In this document: positions 47,141 through 57,403 of the stretch, one piece after another | Position numbering within the stretch: the first letter of the stretch is position 1 | How the letters are laid out: each line of letters starts with the position of its first letter | Source: Prorocentrum cordatum | Lineage: Eukaryota; Sar; Dinophyceae; Prorocentrales; Prorocentraceae | NCBI GenBank assembly: GCA_963575745.1 | Contig: CAUYUJ010009824.1 | Span: forward strand, 278,975 to 342,974 | DNA: 64,000 nt | Direction of reading: 5' to 3' | Position numbers and translations under genes: made by a program | The notes under the pieces: model-generated | What the model was told of the DNA's origin: nothing | What the model saw: only the letters and a program-made list of their open reading frames with translations | The model's database searches: none

Positions 47141-47959
47141 ATGCCGCCGACTGCAGGATTTCAGGGCACCGCCAGGGAAATGGCCGATGCCATGGCTCCA
47201 TATTGCACTTCGGCCTCGTGGTTGTGCTACCCTTCATCCGGTGTATCCCAGACGCAGATCCGTTACCATCGGAGCCTGATCCTCACGATGAAGGGGCTCC
47301 AGGATAATCTATTCTTCCAATCAAAGAAAACAGCGGAGTGCATGAAGTTGTTGTTAGCAGACGTTCGCGTGTCGTGGGAGAAGAACTTGCCAGGCAAGCA
47401 CGACGCCAAGTGGATCGCAGCTTGCTCTCAGCGCTTCCTTGCCATGTGCAAGCACGTCGCCAGGGCCGAGCGTAACGAGAACGCATGGCTACAGCAAGCT
47501 TTGTACTACGAGATCGAGTCTAATCCCGATGGACGCCTTGGCGCGCGACACAGCGATGTCGACGGGGATCTGCCTGGGGACAAGCCAGGGGCCATGGGCT
47601 CCTTCCTCCAGGGCTGCGGCGGCATCGATGCCCCGAATTCGGGCGACGAGAAGATGTCCAAGGGCACGGACTCGGGCGACGAGAAGATGTCCAAGGGCAC
47701 GAACGACGAGAGTGAAGACGAGGGCGACGGCTGTGACAAGGTGCCGTCCGAGGAGGAGTGGAGCGAGGACGAGGGCGACGGCTGCGACGAGGTGCCGTCT
47801 AAGGAGGACTTGGGCAAGGACGAGGGCGACGGCTTTGACAAGGTGACCGATCCCCCTGTCTACTGGTACGGCTACGACGTCAACCAGGAGATGGCATGGC
47901 GGATCCGCGCCGACGGCAAGCCTAACAAGAAGGAGCTGCAGGGTTGCGTGAACTCTTAA
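47141..47959 (+). CDS. Single-exon hypothetical protein with acidic repeats (gene 1)
   Basis: 272 codons. The ATG at 47141 is chosen because it is the first after the leader relic (44-nt leader) and opens MPPTAGFQGTAREMADAM; the frame also stays open upstream into the relic. Residues 1-155 look globular and helical (TMKGLQDNLFFQSKKTAECM, DVRVSWEKNLPGKHDAKWIA). Residues about 165-235 are disordered acidic repeats, SGDEKMSKGT twice and DEGDG three times. The last 35 are aromatic and basic (YWYGYDVNQEMAWR). No known domain. The intact frame, relic leader and lack of introns suggest a retroposed gene. Gene 2 follows 115 nt downstream on the same strand. Confidence 0.8.
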   Translation: MPPTAGFQGTAREMADAMAPYCTSASWLCYPSSGVSQTQIRYHRSLILTMKGLQDNLFFQSKKTAECMKLLLADVRVSWEKNLPGKHDAKWIAACSQRFLAMCKHVARAERNENAWLQQALYYEIESNPDGRLGARHSDVDGDLPGDKPGAMGSFLQGCGGIDAPNSGDEKMSKGTDSGDEKMSKGTNDESEDEGDGCDKVPSEEEWSEDEGDGCDEVPSKEDLGKDEGDGFDKVTDPPVYWYGYDVNQEMAWRIRADGKPNKKELQGCVNS

Positions 47960-48004
47960 TGTGTGTGCGTCTGCTCCCCCTCCTGCCTCCACCTCCTCCG
48001 CACC

Positions 48005-48024
48005 CCACCCCGCCCCGTTGTCAG
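48005..48024 (+). promoter_or_regulatory. Candidate trans-splice acceptor for gene 2
   Basis: A pyrimidine-rich stretch (CTGCTCCCCCTCCTGCCTCC, then CACCTCCTCCGCACC..CCGCCCCGTTGTCAG) ends in AG at 48023-48024, 50 nt before the gene 2 ATG. This fits polycistronic transcription resolved by leader addition. No leader relic is present. Confidence 0.45.
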
Positions 48025-48074
48025 GTTCAGCCCTGGATCGAGGGTGGGGGTAGGGCAGGAGGAAGAGGTGGAGG

Positions 48075-49163
48075 ATGGAGGGGGATGCAGAAGACACTCA
48101 AAGATATCACGCAGCCCTGAAGGAGTGGGCTCAGGTCTACGTCAGGGATGGGTACAGCAGGCCAGACGACCTCTTGTGGGCGACCTGGCCAGACGGGGGC
48201 CTCTGGCAAGTGGATGACGTCACCGTCAATGAGTTCAAGACGAAACAGTTGCTGGAGAGGTCGACGAAGGGATCTGGCGATCTCTTCACGTGCACCAACG
48301 GCAGCGGGGTGAAGTACACCATCATGAAGACCAAGAAGACCAAGACGGTCGATGGCGTGATGCTCCTGGCGTTCCGCTCCACGGACCGCACCAAGGGCGG
48401 CAAGGAGCAGATCCTGCAGCTGATGACGAAGGAGTTCGATTCGAGCGAGGCTGCCATTACGGTGATGACAGATGCAGTCAAAGTGATCGCGGAGGGCAAG
48501 ATCGGCGACAGCAGGAAGGAGCGTTACGCCCTGCTGCAGGATATCAAAAACAAGTATTTCGAGAAGGATGGCAAGCCTGATGGGACTGAGCTCGCGACGA
48601 CGCCGCCACCTAAGAAGACCAAGGTAGCTGACGGGGCCGACAATCAGCAGTCCACTGACAAGAGGGCCACCACCACGGGTGCAAGCGCAACTGTGGAGCT
48701 CGGAGTCGCAACCACGCCCATCGGTAACAAGAAAAAGAAGAAGAATACGATCAAGAAGGCCAAGAAGCCCAAGGGCACGAGTGGCTCAGCTGCGGCTGGC
48801 GCTGTCCAGGAGGAGGTCGCGCCCCCAGTCGAACCCGACCTGAAGGGCGCCCCCGAGAGGAAGCGCAAGAAGGCGAAGGGCTCCAGGTTCAAGAAGTCGA
48901 AGACGGTGGCCTTCGACAAAGCCGACAAGCCCGAGAGCAACACCAAGAACGACAAGAACGACAACGGCGACAAGAACGACAAAGGCGACAAGCCCGAGAG
49001 CAACGACAAGAACGGCAAAGGCGACAAGCCCGAGAGCGACGACGAGAACGGCAAAGGCGACAAGCCCGAGAGCAACGACGACAAGCACGGCGACGTGCAG
49101 GAGATCGTCAGCAGCGACGGCGACGAGCTCGTAGACAACGACACGGCCGACTTCTTCTCATAG
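48075..49163 (+). CDS. Single-exon basic hypothetical protein with KPESNDKNG repeats (gene 2)
   Basis: 362 codons starting MEGDAEDTQRYHAALKEWAQ. Residues 1-175 appear folded (LWATWPDGGLWQVDDVTVNE, VKYTIMKTKKTKTVDGVMLL, KEQILQLMTKEF). Residues about 215-280 hold Lys/Arg clusters that could act as nuclear localisation signals (NKKKKKNTIKKAKK, ERKRKKAKGSRFKKSK). Residues about 285-345 are a hydrophilic tandem repeat with GDKPESNDKNGK units. The C-terminus is acidic (VDNDTADFFS). No recognised family. A nuclear or nucleic-acid-binding role is conceivable but unproven. Confidence 0.8.
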   Translation: MEGDAEDTQRYHAALKEWAQVYVRDGYSRPDDLLWATWPDGGLWQVDDVTVNEFKTKQLLERSTKGSGDLFTCTNGSGVKYTIMKTKKTKTVDGVMLLAFRSTDRTKGGKEQILQLMTKEFDSSEAAITVMTDAVKVIAEGKIGDSRKERYALLQDIKNKYFEKDGKPDGTELATTPPPKKTKVADGADNQQSTDKRATTTGASATVELGVATTPIGNKKKKKNTIKKAKKPKGTSGSAAAGAVQEEVAPPVEPDLKGAPERKRKKAKGSRFKKSKTVAFDKADKPESNTKNDKNDNGDKNDKGDKPESNDKNGKGDKPESDDENGKGDKPESNDDKHGDVQEIVSSDGDELVDNDTADFFS

Positions 49164-49339
49164 GCTGGGGCCGCTGCCGAGGCGGGGCGGTAGTGCATGG
49201 CACTGCATCTGTTCAAACGTGAGGGGCTCCTCGAGCTGGGTCAGGGGCCCCAGGATCTGAATGATAAACGAGACAGGGTGGCAACCCCACCCAGTCGTGA
49301 GCCGAAAAGAACGGAGAAGGTTGAGGGGGGAAAGGTTGA

Positions 49340-49800
49340 GGAGTATAATGAGTAGGAGGTGGAGGGGAGGAGGATGAGGAAGACGAGGAGGATGAGGAGG
49401 AGGAGAAGGGGGAGGAGGAGGAGGAGGAGGAGGAGGGGGGAGGAGGATGAGGAGGAGGAAGCGGAGGAGGAGGAGGAGAAGAAGGTGGAGGCGGAGGAGG
49501 AGGAGGGGGGGAGGAGGAGGGAGGAGGGAGGAGGGGAGGGGGCACGACCCACCTCCTCCTCCACATCCCGAGGAGGAGGAGGATGAGGAGGAGGGGGGGA
49601 GGAGGGAGGAGGAGGAGGAGGAGGACGGGAGGCCCTAGCACCCACGCTCGCGAGCTGTTTACGAGAAATCGCTCCGCTGGTGACCGAGGTACAAGTTACA
49701 AGTGTCCTCCCCCACCTCCTCGGGATGTGGAGGAGGTGAGTCGTTCGGGCCCCTCCTCCTCCTCATCCCCCCCCTCCTCCTCCTCCTCCTCCCGACCTAT
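49340..49800. repeat. GGA tract facing a CTC tract, with a 22-bp perfect inverted repeat
   Basis: 49340-49620 is (GGA)n and 49743-49797 is (CTC)n. 49555-49576 is exactly complementary to 49715-49736 (core CCACATCCCGAGGAGG). The region can fold back. Confidence 0.75.
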
Positions 49801-49855
49801 TCTATGCACGGCGCCCGAGGGATGGAGACAAGTGGATTTCTTGCCAGACGTTGTG

Positions 49856-50060
49856 GGGATCGGGGCCAGTCAGCGTCGAGCAGGCGCGAAGGTAATCGCT
49901 CGGGGGCCAGTCAGCGCCGAGGAGTCGTGAAGGCGCGAAGGTAATCGCGTGGAGGGATCGGGGCCAGTCAGCGTCGAGCAGGCGCGAAGGCAATCGCTCG
50001 GGTGCCAGTCAGCGTAGAGGAGGCGTGAAGGCGCGAAGGTAATCGCGTGGGGGGATCGGG
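49856..50060. repeat. 98-bp direct repeat, two copies plus a partial
   Basis: GGGATCGGGGCCAGTCAGCG starts at 49856, 49954 and (partial) 50052. Internal half-units share GGCGCGAAGGTAATCGC. It lies directly upstream of gene 3 and its leader relic. Confidence 0.8.
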
Positions 50061-50115
50061 GCCACTTCAAGAGGTCGGCCTCGTCAAACGCTCAAACGAT
50101 ACGGCCAGAAAGCCA

Positions 50116-50137
50116 CGCGTAGCCATTTGGGCTCAAG
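50116..50137 (+). other. Spliced-leader relic upstream of gene 3
   Basis: CGTAGCCATTTGGGCTCAAG matches the leader with one internal change (T to G); 19 of 22 match overall. The gene 3 ATG is 59 nt downstream. Confidence 0.85.
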
Positions 50138-50196
50138 CACTGGGGGCCGCCCTGGGGCACGCCAGAGTTGCTGCGCGCTTGTTGGCGCCACCAGCG

Positions 50197-51453
50197 ATGG
50201 CGAAATCCAAGCGTTCAGTGATGAAGAAGATTGTCAAATCGAAGTCCAGAGCTGCCAGAGCCTCCCGAGTCGACAGTGCGCCTGATCACGTCAGCGAGTT
50301 GACTGACAACCTGCAGAAGTTCAGGCTCGGGTGGGACCAGCAGGCCGCAGAGCACAATATCAACCAAGAGATCGCAGCCCACAGCCAGAGAGCATTTGGC
50401 GACAACATCGATGTCCCGAGCGGCGCCGCTGATGATCCAAATGCGCCGCCACCATGTGACAAAGAGCAGTGCTTGATCGACGCTGTCAAAGCGGGTGTTG
50501 TGACAACAGATATGACCACCAAGATTGCGCAGCTTTGGGAGACGGCCAAGAAAGATGACAAGTCATTGGCTGACGCGTACAAGAAAGTGGGTCGATCATA
50601 CAAGGCACAAAGAGACTTCCGCAACAAGTGGGCGAAGTGCGAGGCCAACAAGATGATGAAGGCGCGGATCCACACACGCACGCAGGAGCTGATCGGGCAG
50701 GTCAAAGGTAAATACAAGACGTTCGGGATGGTATGGAAGGAGGAAGGAAAAGACCAGATCGCCTTCGACATCGCAACCAACGTTGCCACCGACTGCTTGA
50801 CCAAGCACTCGCAAGGCTCGACCTTGTACGGCAGGCCGTGGATTCGCAAGCACCCGCAGAAGAAGTACCCCGAGTTCTTGGTGATCGAGGAGTCGGTCGA
50901 GATGAACGACAAGGAGGTCTGGGGGCACTCCGAAGTGCCAGTGGGGCCCGCGGTGCCCAGCGAGCCGACTGGTTCGGCAGGGGGGTCAGGCCTATCACCA
51001 CTGCCAGCTGGGCACGAGCCTTCGGTTGACGGTGACAGCGACGCGACCAGCAAGCAGAATAAGCTGAGCCCCGAAGACAAGAAGCTCCGAAAGGAGCTCA
51101 CCACCAAGTTGGCGAAGCTCAAGCCACTGATGAAGGAGGCCGCCGAGGCTTGCGCCGATTGCACCGAGCTGGTCAACGTCATCGCGAGCTCTCCAGCCTG
51201 GGAGTACGCCAACAACGAGCCTGCCCTGAGGGGGCTGAGGAAGGCCAGGGACGAGTTCGACGCAGCGAAGACCAAGTCCACGTTCTGGTCAGCGTGGATG
51301 ATCGAGGACAACTTCCCGAGCTACGCTGTGTCCCGCTTCAAGACCGACTACATCGCCACCGAGCTCGCGAGGACGGACACCATTCGCAAGCTCTTCGAGA
51401 CGCTCCAGACAGAGGCCGGGAACCTCAAGAGGATGCATGCAGTTCGCAAGTGA
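50197..51453 (+). CDS. Single-exon hypothetical protein, Lys-rich N-terminus (gene 3)
   Basis: 418 codons. The ATG at 50197 is the first after the leader relic and gives MAKSKRSVMKKIVKSKSRAA; the frame is open upstream but unlikely to be used. A basic N-terminus (residues 1-28) is followed by a helical middle (EQCLIDAVKAGVVTTDMTTK, SLADAYKKVGRSYKAQRDFR) and a Trp/Tyr segment (STLYGRPWIRKHPQKKYPEF). A Pro/Ser/Gly linker (about 250-290) leads to a C-terminal helical part (KKLRKELTTKLAKLKPLMKE, FWSAWMIEDNFPSYAVSRFK). Frame and codon use are consistent throughout and no intron is evident. No known domain. Together with genes 1 and 2 it forms a unidirectional cluster. Confidence 0.8.
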   Translation: MAKSKRSVMKKIVKSKSRAARASRVDSAPDHVSELTDNLQKFRLGWDQQAAEHNINQEIAAHSQRAFGDNIDVPSGAADDPNAPPPCDKEQCLIDAVKAGVVTTDMTTKIAQLWETAKKDDKSLADAYKKVGRSYKAQRDFRNKWAKCEANKMMKARIHTRTQELIGQVKGKYKTFGMVWKEEGKDQIAFDIATNVATDCLTKHSQGSTLYGRPWIRKHPQKKYPEFLVIEESVEMNDKEVWGHSEVPVGPAVPSEPTGSAGGSGLSPLPAGHEPSVDGDSDATSKQNKLSPEDKKLRKELTTKLAKLKPLMKEAAEACADCTELVNVIASSPAWEYANNEPALRGLRKARDEFDAAKTKSTFWSAWMIEDNFPSYAVSRFKTDYIATELARTDTIRKLFETLQTEAGNLKRMHAVRK

Positions 51454-51896
51454 GGCGTGCTGGTGTCGAGCTTTCCTTATCATACTTTTCCAACTCGTCC
51501 ATCCCCGTCCTCTCATTCTTTCCCCTACTCCTTCCTCCGCCTCCCTTGAACCACTCATCCTTGGACGCCCTTGCTTGGAGATCATTCATCCTACTCATTC
51601 TCTACCTTATTCAGCCCCCCCCCCCCCGCCCTCAACACATTAGTGCTTGTGCCAGCGCGCAGCATCATGCACGCCGACTGCTTGGGAATAGGCTCGTGTG
51701 ATGCTTCTGGGTGCGCTGTCAGGCTACTTGCAAGTACGATGTGTGTTCGAACGGCGTTTCAAGCTGGACAGTGAGACGCGGCCCCAATTCCCCACTTCAT
51801 TGCATGCACACGTACAACATACCAACATCACGCCTTCGAAACACGCGCCTGCCAAACACGCACCGTGGATTCCAGGTTTGTTCGGCGAAAACTGCG

Positions 51897-52045
51897 TTTA
51901 AAATTCTTTAAAACTCGTTAAAATCATTAAAACTCAAGTTTTCAGCACATGTATCGAGGAAAACTGCTGTTTTAAAACTCTTTAAACTCGGCGGTGCGAT
52001 TTAAAACTCTTTAAAACTCCTTAAAACTCATATTGGAAAATGCGC
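51897..52045. repeat. TTTAAAACTC short repeats
   Basis: About eight copies of TTTAAAACTC or TTAAAACTC in AT-rich DNA downstream of gene 3. Confidence 0.75.
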
Positions 52046-52649
52046 TTGTGTGCACGCCGCGTATTATGCAGTCCAAGACCTATGATAGCATCATTGTGCA
52101 ATATAGTTAAGTTGATAGTTAAACTTGCCTACGAATATTTGCTTGCACTCGCACGTTCATGGCAACGCTGATACGGTCAGAGTAATTGCCCCATGTGGCC
52201 TCCAAGGGATCCTCAAAGCACTCGAGTCCTTCTCAATGGTCTCTTGCGCCACGTCTCTCACGTCCAGCCGTTTGCGCTGGTGCGCCGCCTGGCAGTCGCA
52301 AGGGTTTGAACGCGTTTCCTGTGAGAGCCAGCAGGGTGACTTCTGTTTGGCCGAGTTGATTCGACGAGCGAAACAACTTAGCTCTCCTCCTAATCCCGTG
52401 TCTGATCTTGTTTCTGTTCCAAGTCCACCCAGGGGGCGCTCGTGTGCGCGTGTGTGCGCGATCGTGCGCGAGGGCCCCGAAAGGCTTCAAGAGAGCTCCA
52501 AGAGGCCACAAAAACGGTCCACGAGGGGCCCTGGGAGCGTTGACCTCGACGCGTTTTTTCACGAGGACTATAGGCGTAAAAAATGGGTCGGAATCAATGC
52601 GCCCAGGGCCCCGCCTGGACCGTGTTTGGGGCCTCTTGGGGCCCTATCG

Positions 52650-52745
52650 TGTGTATGGGTTGTATGTGCGCGTGTGTGTTGTGTGTGTGTTGTGTGTGGT
52701 GTGTGTTGTGTGTGTGTGTTGTGAGTGTGTGGTGTATGTGCGTTG
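52650..52745. repeat. TG microsatellite
   Basis: (TG)n with GTTGTG interruptions, preceded by CCAAGAGG-family repeats (52480-52640). Confidence 0.85.
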
Positions 52746-52933
52746 CGTGTCTTCATGCGGAAGCACTCCAGATCACCCTGATGGCCCCGAATTGCCCCAA
52801 AATAGATCAGGTCCGACACCGCTCCCGTCAAGAGGGGGGGTGAGGAAGGGTGAGGAGGGGAAGGGAGTGAAGAAGGAGAGGAGCGAGTAATCATTTTAAC
52901 TGAAGCTGTCCGCAATCCTTCGGCAAGCACGCC

Positions 52934-54902
52934 ATGCCCAAAAGAGTTCAGCAGGTATGGAATGATGATGAATGGCTCGATCCTTGGGACAATGAGGATG
53001 ACGAACCAAACTTTCCTTCGGAACGTATTTCACGGGAAGATGCTTCCGATGAGCTAGGGCATTACATCATATATTTGAAGCGAGCTCAATATCTGACCTC
53101 AAAGCAAGCATGTTGCTTAGCGTGGTGGGCTTGCAAGGCGGGTGTTTCAGGCATAGTAGCTAGTTTGGCAAAGGACCCTAGGTCCACTGGCTTCTCTAGG
53201 CACTTCGACGCCGTATCCCTTTCAAAGCAGACAGCGAATACATTTTACCAAGCCGAGGTTCCTTGTCACCTTCGGGGGGAAGCCAGTCACAGTCTTGATT
53301 GGGGGCCAATAAACCTTCCGCTGGATGCTATAGAAAAAGAACTACAAGACAACGTCGACATGATTCAAAAACTAGCAGACATGCTCGCTGATCTACCGAA
53401 ACGGTACGCTTCACACCCTGTTGTACAACACGCTCCTGAAGGCGTGCATTGTATACCATGCTCTCTTTATGTCGACGGGGTGCCTTTTTCCCGCGCCGAC
53501 GGTGCTATAGCTGTGTACTTAACAAACATCGTCACGAACGTGACCCATTGCATAGCCGTCCTCAGGAAGGGGGATTTGTGTTCGTGCGGTTGCAAAGGGT
53601 GGTGCTCCTTGCACAGTGTACAGCACGTTATATCGTGGAGTCTCCATCACGCGGCCATCGGGTTGCGGCCGAGCGAACGCCATGACAACAACGATTGGTT
53701 TCCGTCAGATACGGATCGACAAGCTTTCGCTGGCCAGCCTCTGAACTTCAGGATCGCCGTTCTTTTTCTCAAATGCGACCTGGTGGAAATTTGCAGTTCT
53801 CTTGGTTTGCCTGGGGTCGGCCACCATGAACATGGGTGCCCCAGGTGTTTCAGCACAATCGATGATCGAGGTCGCTTCGCGGGTCTCAGCCCGATCTCTG
53901 CCCCTTGGTTGTTGAAAGATTTGAACGCGTACGATATGGCAGCTACCGGGTGCGAACACAAGGTCACCGTCACCGATGAACATTTCATCCAGTTGCGGGC
54001 ACGGCTGAAATTCGATCGGAGGAAAGACGGCAGCCACGGCAGAGCACTCATTGCTGACTACGGACCGTTGGGATTGTTCAAAGGAGATCGCTTAGAACCG
54101 TCTCCTCACTTGCCGTGCTTGGCTTGGTTTGATACCAAACCGAGACCGTTCGATGTGATGTTTTGGAGGCCCAGCGCGGAGACCGCTGTCAGGCATAGAA
54201 GCCCGCTGTTTTCAGCAATCACGGGGATCGCCCCAGAAATTCTCATGCCCGATTGGCTCCACGGCCTTTCCCTGGGGGAGTTTCAATTCTGGATCAATCG
54301 TTGTTGGCACGGCATGCTTAGCGCCAACGTGTTTCAGAGCCAAGCGACAACGCAGCTGAGCCAGAAGCAAGAGTTCATCCGTAACATAATCGAGGCTGTT
54401 TGAATGGTATGCTCGGCAACGATCCGCAAACAGAGAGATCACGTGCGTTCAAGATCTGACGGTAGGAATGTTTAGTTCCCGCGTCGGCGACTACGCAGGG
54501 TTGCATGGTGGCGAGGCGAATTACGTTTTAGAGTTCACGCTGTTCGAGCTCGTTCCAGATTTCTGCCAGCGTCTTCCCGAGTACGAGGCACTCCTTTCAA
54601 CAGGCCAGGCGTTGTGGACACTATTGAAGTTGATTCGGGCCCACAAATTCGGCAGGTTTGGGGCTCCAGAGATCTCTGAGTTTACGACCGCAATCAAAAC
54701 GCATTGTCGTGGATGCGACGCGTTGGGTTTGACAGATAGGAAGCCCAAGCGGCACCAGCTCATCCACATGGGTCACCTCATCGATGAATTTGGCACCCCG
54801 TGTCAGTGGGGTTGTTGGGCGGAGGAGGGGATGAACAGATGGCTTGCAAAAGTCGCTAACACAGCACGCAGAAGTGTCTGGGGCAGCCGTGTCTTAGGAT
54901 AA
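52934..54902 (+). pseudogene. Transposase-like hypothetical protein with one frameshift
   Basis: 52934-54403 encodes 489 residues from MPKRVQQVWNDDEWLDPWDN. Near 54396 the frame shifts by one base. The other frame continues with no gap as LFEWYARQRSANREITCVQD, LTVGMFSSRVGDYAGLHGGE, KPKRHQLIHMGHLIDEFGTP and EEGMNRWLAKVANTARRSVW, to 54902. Cys/His motifs include LCSCGCKGWCSLHSVQH and HEHGCPRCFSTID. GDRLEPSPHLP, PDWLHGLSLGEFQFWINR and the H-L-HM...EE-NR-LAKVA ending recall Tnp2/CACTA-like transposases and a family I associate with dinoflagellate genomes. The reaction is unproven. About 655 residues if read through. A sequencing error or a single indel would explain the break. Confidence 0.6.
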
Positions 54903-55959
54903 TTCGCTGACACATTTGGGCCAGGCAGCCGAGCTGCTCGACCGTCGTGGCAGGATTTGCGCAGCTAGGCCTCGTGTGTTTCTTGAATGCTTCCGCAGTG
55001 CAATCGATGTGCGGGTGAGGCTGGTAGCAAACACATCTCATGTGCTCAGACACATACAATCATATATACATATATATACATATATATACATACACACGCG
55101 TACACGAATCAAGGTAGACGTGAAACACACCACGGCCATAGTGTGGTTGCTGTCAGTTTGAATGCACTGGTGCCCGCACGCTGGGCAAGCTCGTTGTTTC
55201 ACCAAGCTCCATCTAAGTTTGCTGGCATGGGCGTTGCAGATTCGCCCTTGACAAACCACACAACATAAACAACACAACAACTTACAACGCAATCGACGTT
55301 TGCTTTTGGGCTCCTCCCAGTGGTAACCCTTGAGATACAGCTTCTAGGAGTGAAGACCAGGAGGAAGAGGAGGCGTGAGGAGGAGGAAGAGGAGGAGTGA
55401 GGAGGAGCAGGAGTGAGGAGGAGGAGGAGGAGTGAAGAGAGGAGCGAGGACGGGGAGAGGGAGGAGGAGGAGTGAGGAGGAGGAGGAGGAGGACGAGGAG
55501 GAGGCCGCTGTGGAACGAGAAAGGCAACGCAAATACTGCAAAGAGCCAAAGAGTGAAGCTCGATGGACCCCCGAGCCCAAAGCAGAAGCCCGTCTCCGTA
55601 GGTTCGACATCCAATCAGGATTTCTCAGCGTTCGAGCTCTCCCTGGAGACTTCCTCGCAATATGTCGTTCCACGTTGTGCTCCTGCAAGAGGCTTTCTCC
55701 TCGCAATGTGTAGCCACATCATGTGTTGTTGACAGATATTCCAAAAGCTGCCGCCATTCGGCCGCCCCCCGTATTCTACAGGCATTCGCCATTCACGCCA
55801 CCCCCCGTTATTCCAAAGGCAGTTGCCATTCGCCGCCGCCCCCTGCAGGCCTGCAGTATACCCGCCCCCCACCGCTGGCTTTCGCCGATCCGCCGACCAC
55901 CTAGCGGGAGAACTCCCCCAACGGTGGCTGGAGCCGATCCGCCGATCCCTAACAGCAGC
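54903..55959. repeat. No gene recognised; TA and GGA microsatellites
   Basis: 55055-55105 is TATA/CATA-rich and 55368-55505 is (GGA)n. 55740-55920 has short repeats of CCGCCCCCCxTxTTxCAxAGGCA type. Confidence 0.6.
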
Positions 55960-55973
55960 AAGCAAAACAACAA

Positions 55974-56004
<31 letters not shown>

Positions 56005-56027
56005 AACACCAACAACAACAACAACAC

Positions 56028-56059
<32 letters not shown>

Positions 56060-56170
56060 CCAACAACAGCAACAACAACAGCAACAGCAGCAACAACACC
56101 AGCAACAACAACAGCAACAACAACAACACCAACAACAACAACAACAGCAACAACAACAACAACAACAATC
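55960..56170. repeat. AAC trinucleotide microsatellite
   Basis: (AAC)n with AGC and ACC variants, running directly into the 72-bp minisatellite. Confidence 0.95.
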
Positions 56171-56173
56171 GCT

Positions 56174-57100
56174 GGTCTCACACAAGCACATCTGTGACTA
56201 GAAATGGGGGCGGTAGTGGCATCCTAACCGTTGTGCTGGCACGCGGGTCTCACACAAGCACATATGGTAATGGACATTGGGGCGGTAGTAACATCCTAAC
56301 CGTTGTGTTGGCACGCGGGTCTCACACAAACACATTTGTTACTAGACGTGGGGGCGGTAATAACATCCTAACCGTTGTGTTGGCACGCGGGTCCCATGCA
56401 AGCACATATGTTACTAGACATAGGGGCGGTAGTAACATCGTAACAGTTGTGTTGGCACGCGGGTCTCACACAAGCACATATGTTATTAGAAAATGGGGGG
56501 TGACGACATCCTAATCGTTGTGTTGGCACGCGGGTCTCACACAAGCACATCTGTTACTAGAAATGGGGGCGGTAGTGACATCCTAACCGTTGTGCTGGCA
56601 CGCGGGTCTCACGCAAGCGCATCTGTTACTAGAAATGGGGGCGGTAGTGACATCCTAACCGTTGTGCTGGCACGCGGGTCTCACACAAACACACGTGATA
56701 CTAGAAATGGGGGCGGTAGTGACATCCTAACAGTTGTGTTGGCACGCGGGTCTCACACAAGCACATCTGTTAGTGGAAATGGGGGCGGTAGTGACATCCT
56801 AACCGCTGCGTTTGCACGCGGGTCTCGCACAAGCACATCTGTTACTAGACATGGGGCCAGTAGTAGCATCCTAACCGTTGTGTTGGCACGCGGGTTCCAT
56901 ACAAACACATATGTTAGTGGAAATGGGGGCGGTAGTAACATCCTAACCGTTCTGTTGGCACGCGGGTCTCACACAAGCACATGCGTTACTAGAACTGGGG
57001 GGCGGTGGTAACATCCGAACCGTTGTGTTTGCACGCGGGTCTCACACAAACACACATGTTACTAGACCTGGGGGCGGTAGTAACATCCTATCCTTGCTCG
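56174..57100. repeat. 72-bp minisatellite, 13 units
   Basis: GGTCTCACACAAGCACAT begins units at 56174, 56246, 56318 and so on to 57038, with a 71-73 bp spacing. Each unit includes GGGGGCGGTAGT, ACATCCTAACCGTTGTG and GGCACGCG. The plus frame ARGSHTSTSVTRNGGGSDIL (24 aa per unit) stays open over many units. Probably not coding. Confidence 0.9.
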
Positions 57101-57304
57101 TGCTTGCTACTGCTGGCAGGGCGAAAGTGGGAGCAGGAACATTTGCCAACACGTTGCATCGGAGTGAGAGCTTGGCTGGTCGTGACACCTAGGAGCAGCC
57201 TTTTTTGGAGATATCTGTGTGACCCGCGGCCTGCCTCTGCCCGCTCCCCGCGTTGACGCGCGGGTAGCGCTCGCCCCAGGCCTGCGTGTTGGACCCCAGT
57301 AAGG

Positions 57305-57403
57305 GACCTCCTCCTCCTCCTCCTCCTCCTCTTCCTCCTCCTCCCCGTCCTCCTCCTCGCTCCTCCTCTTCACTCGTCCTCTTCTTTGATGCCATTTTGG
57401 CTC
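57305..57403 (+). other. CTC tract followed by a partial spliced-leader relic
   Basis: (CTC)n at 57305-57385, then GCCATTTTGGCTC (57391-57403), 13 nt identical to the leader centre. The following frame, from 57389 to about 57580, is short and unrecognised. It looks like the truncated 5' end of a retroposed mRNA. Confidence 0.65.

Noticed and set aside
56493-57011. 172-codon repeat protein
   Set aside because: Derived from the 72-bp minisatellite; no start context or conserved flanks.
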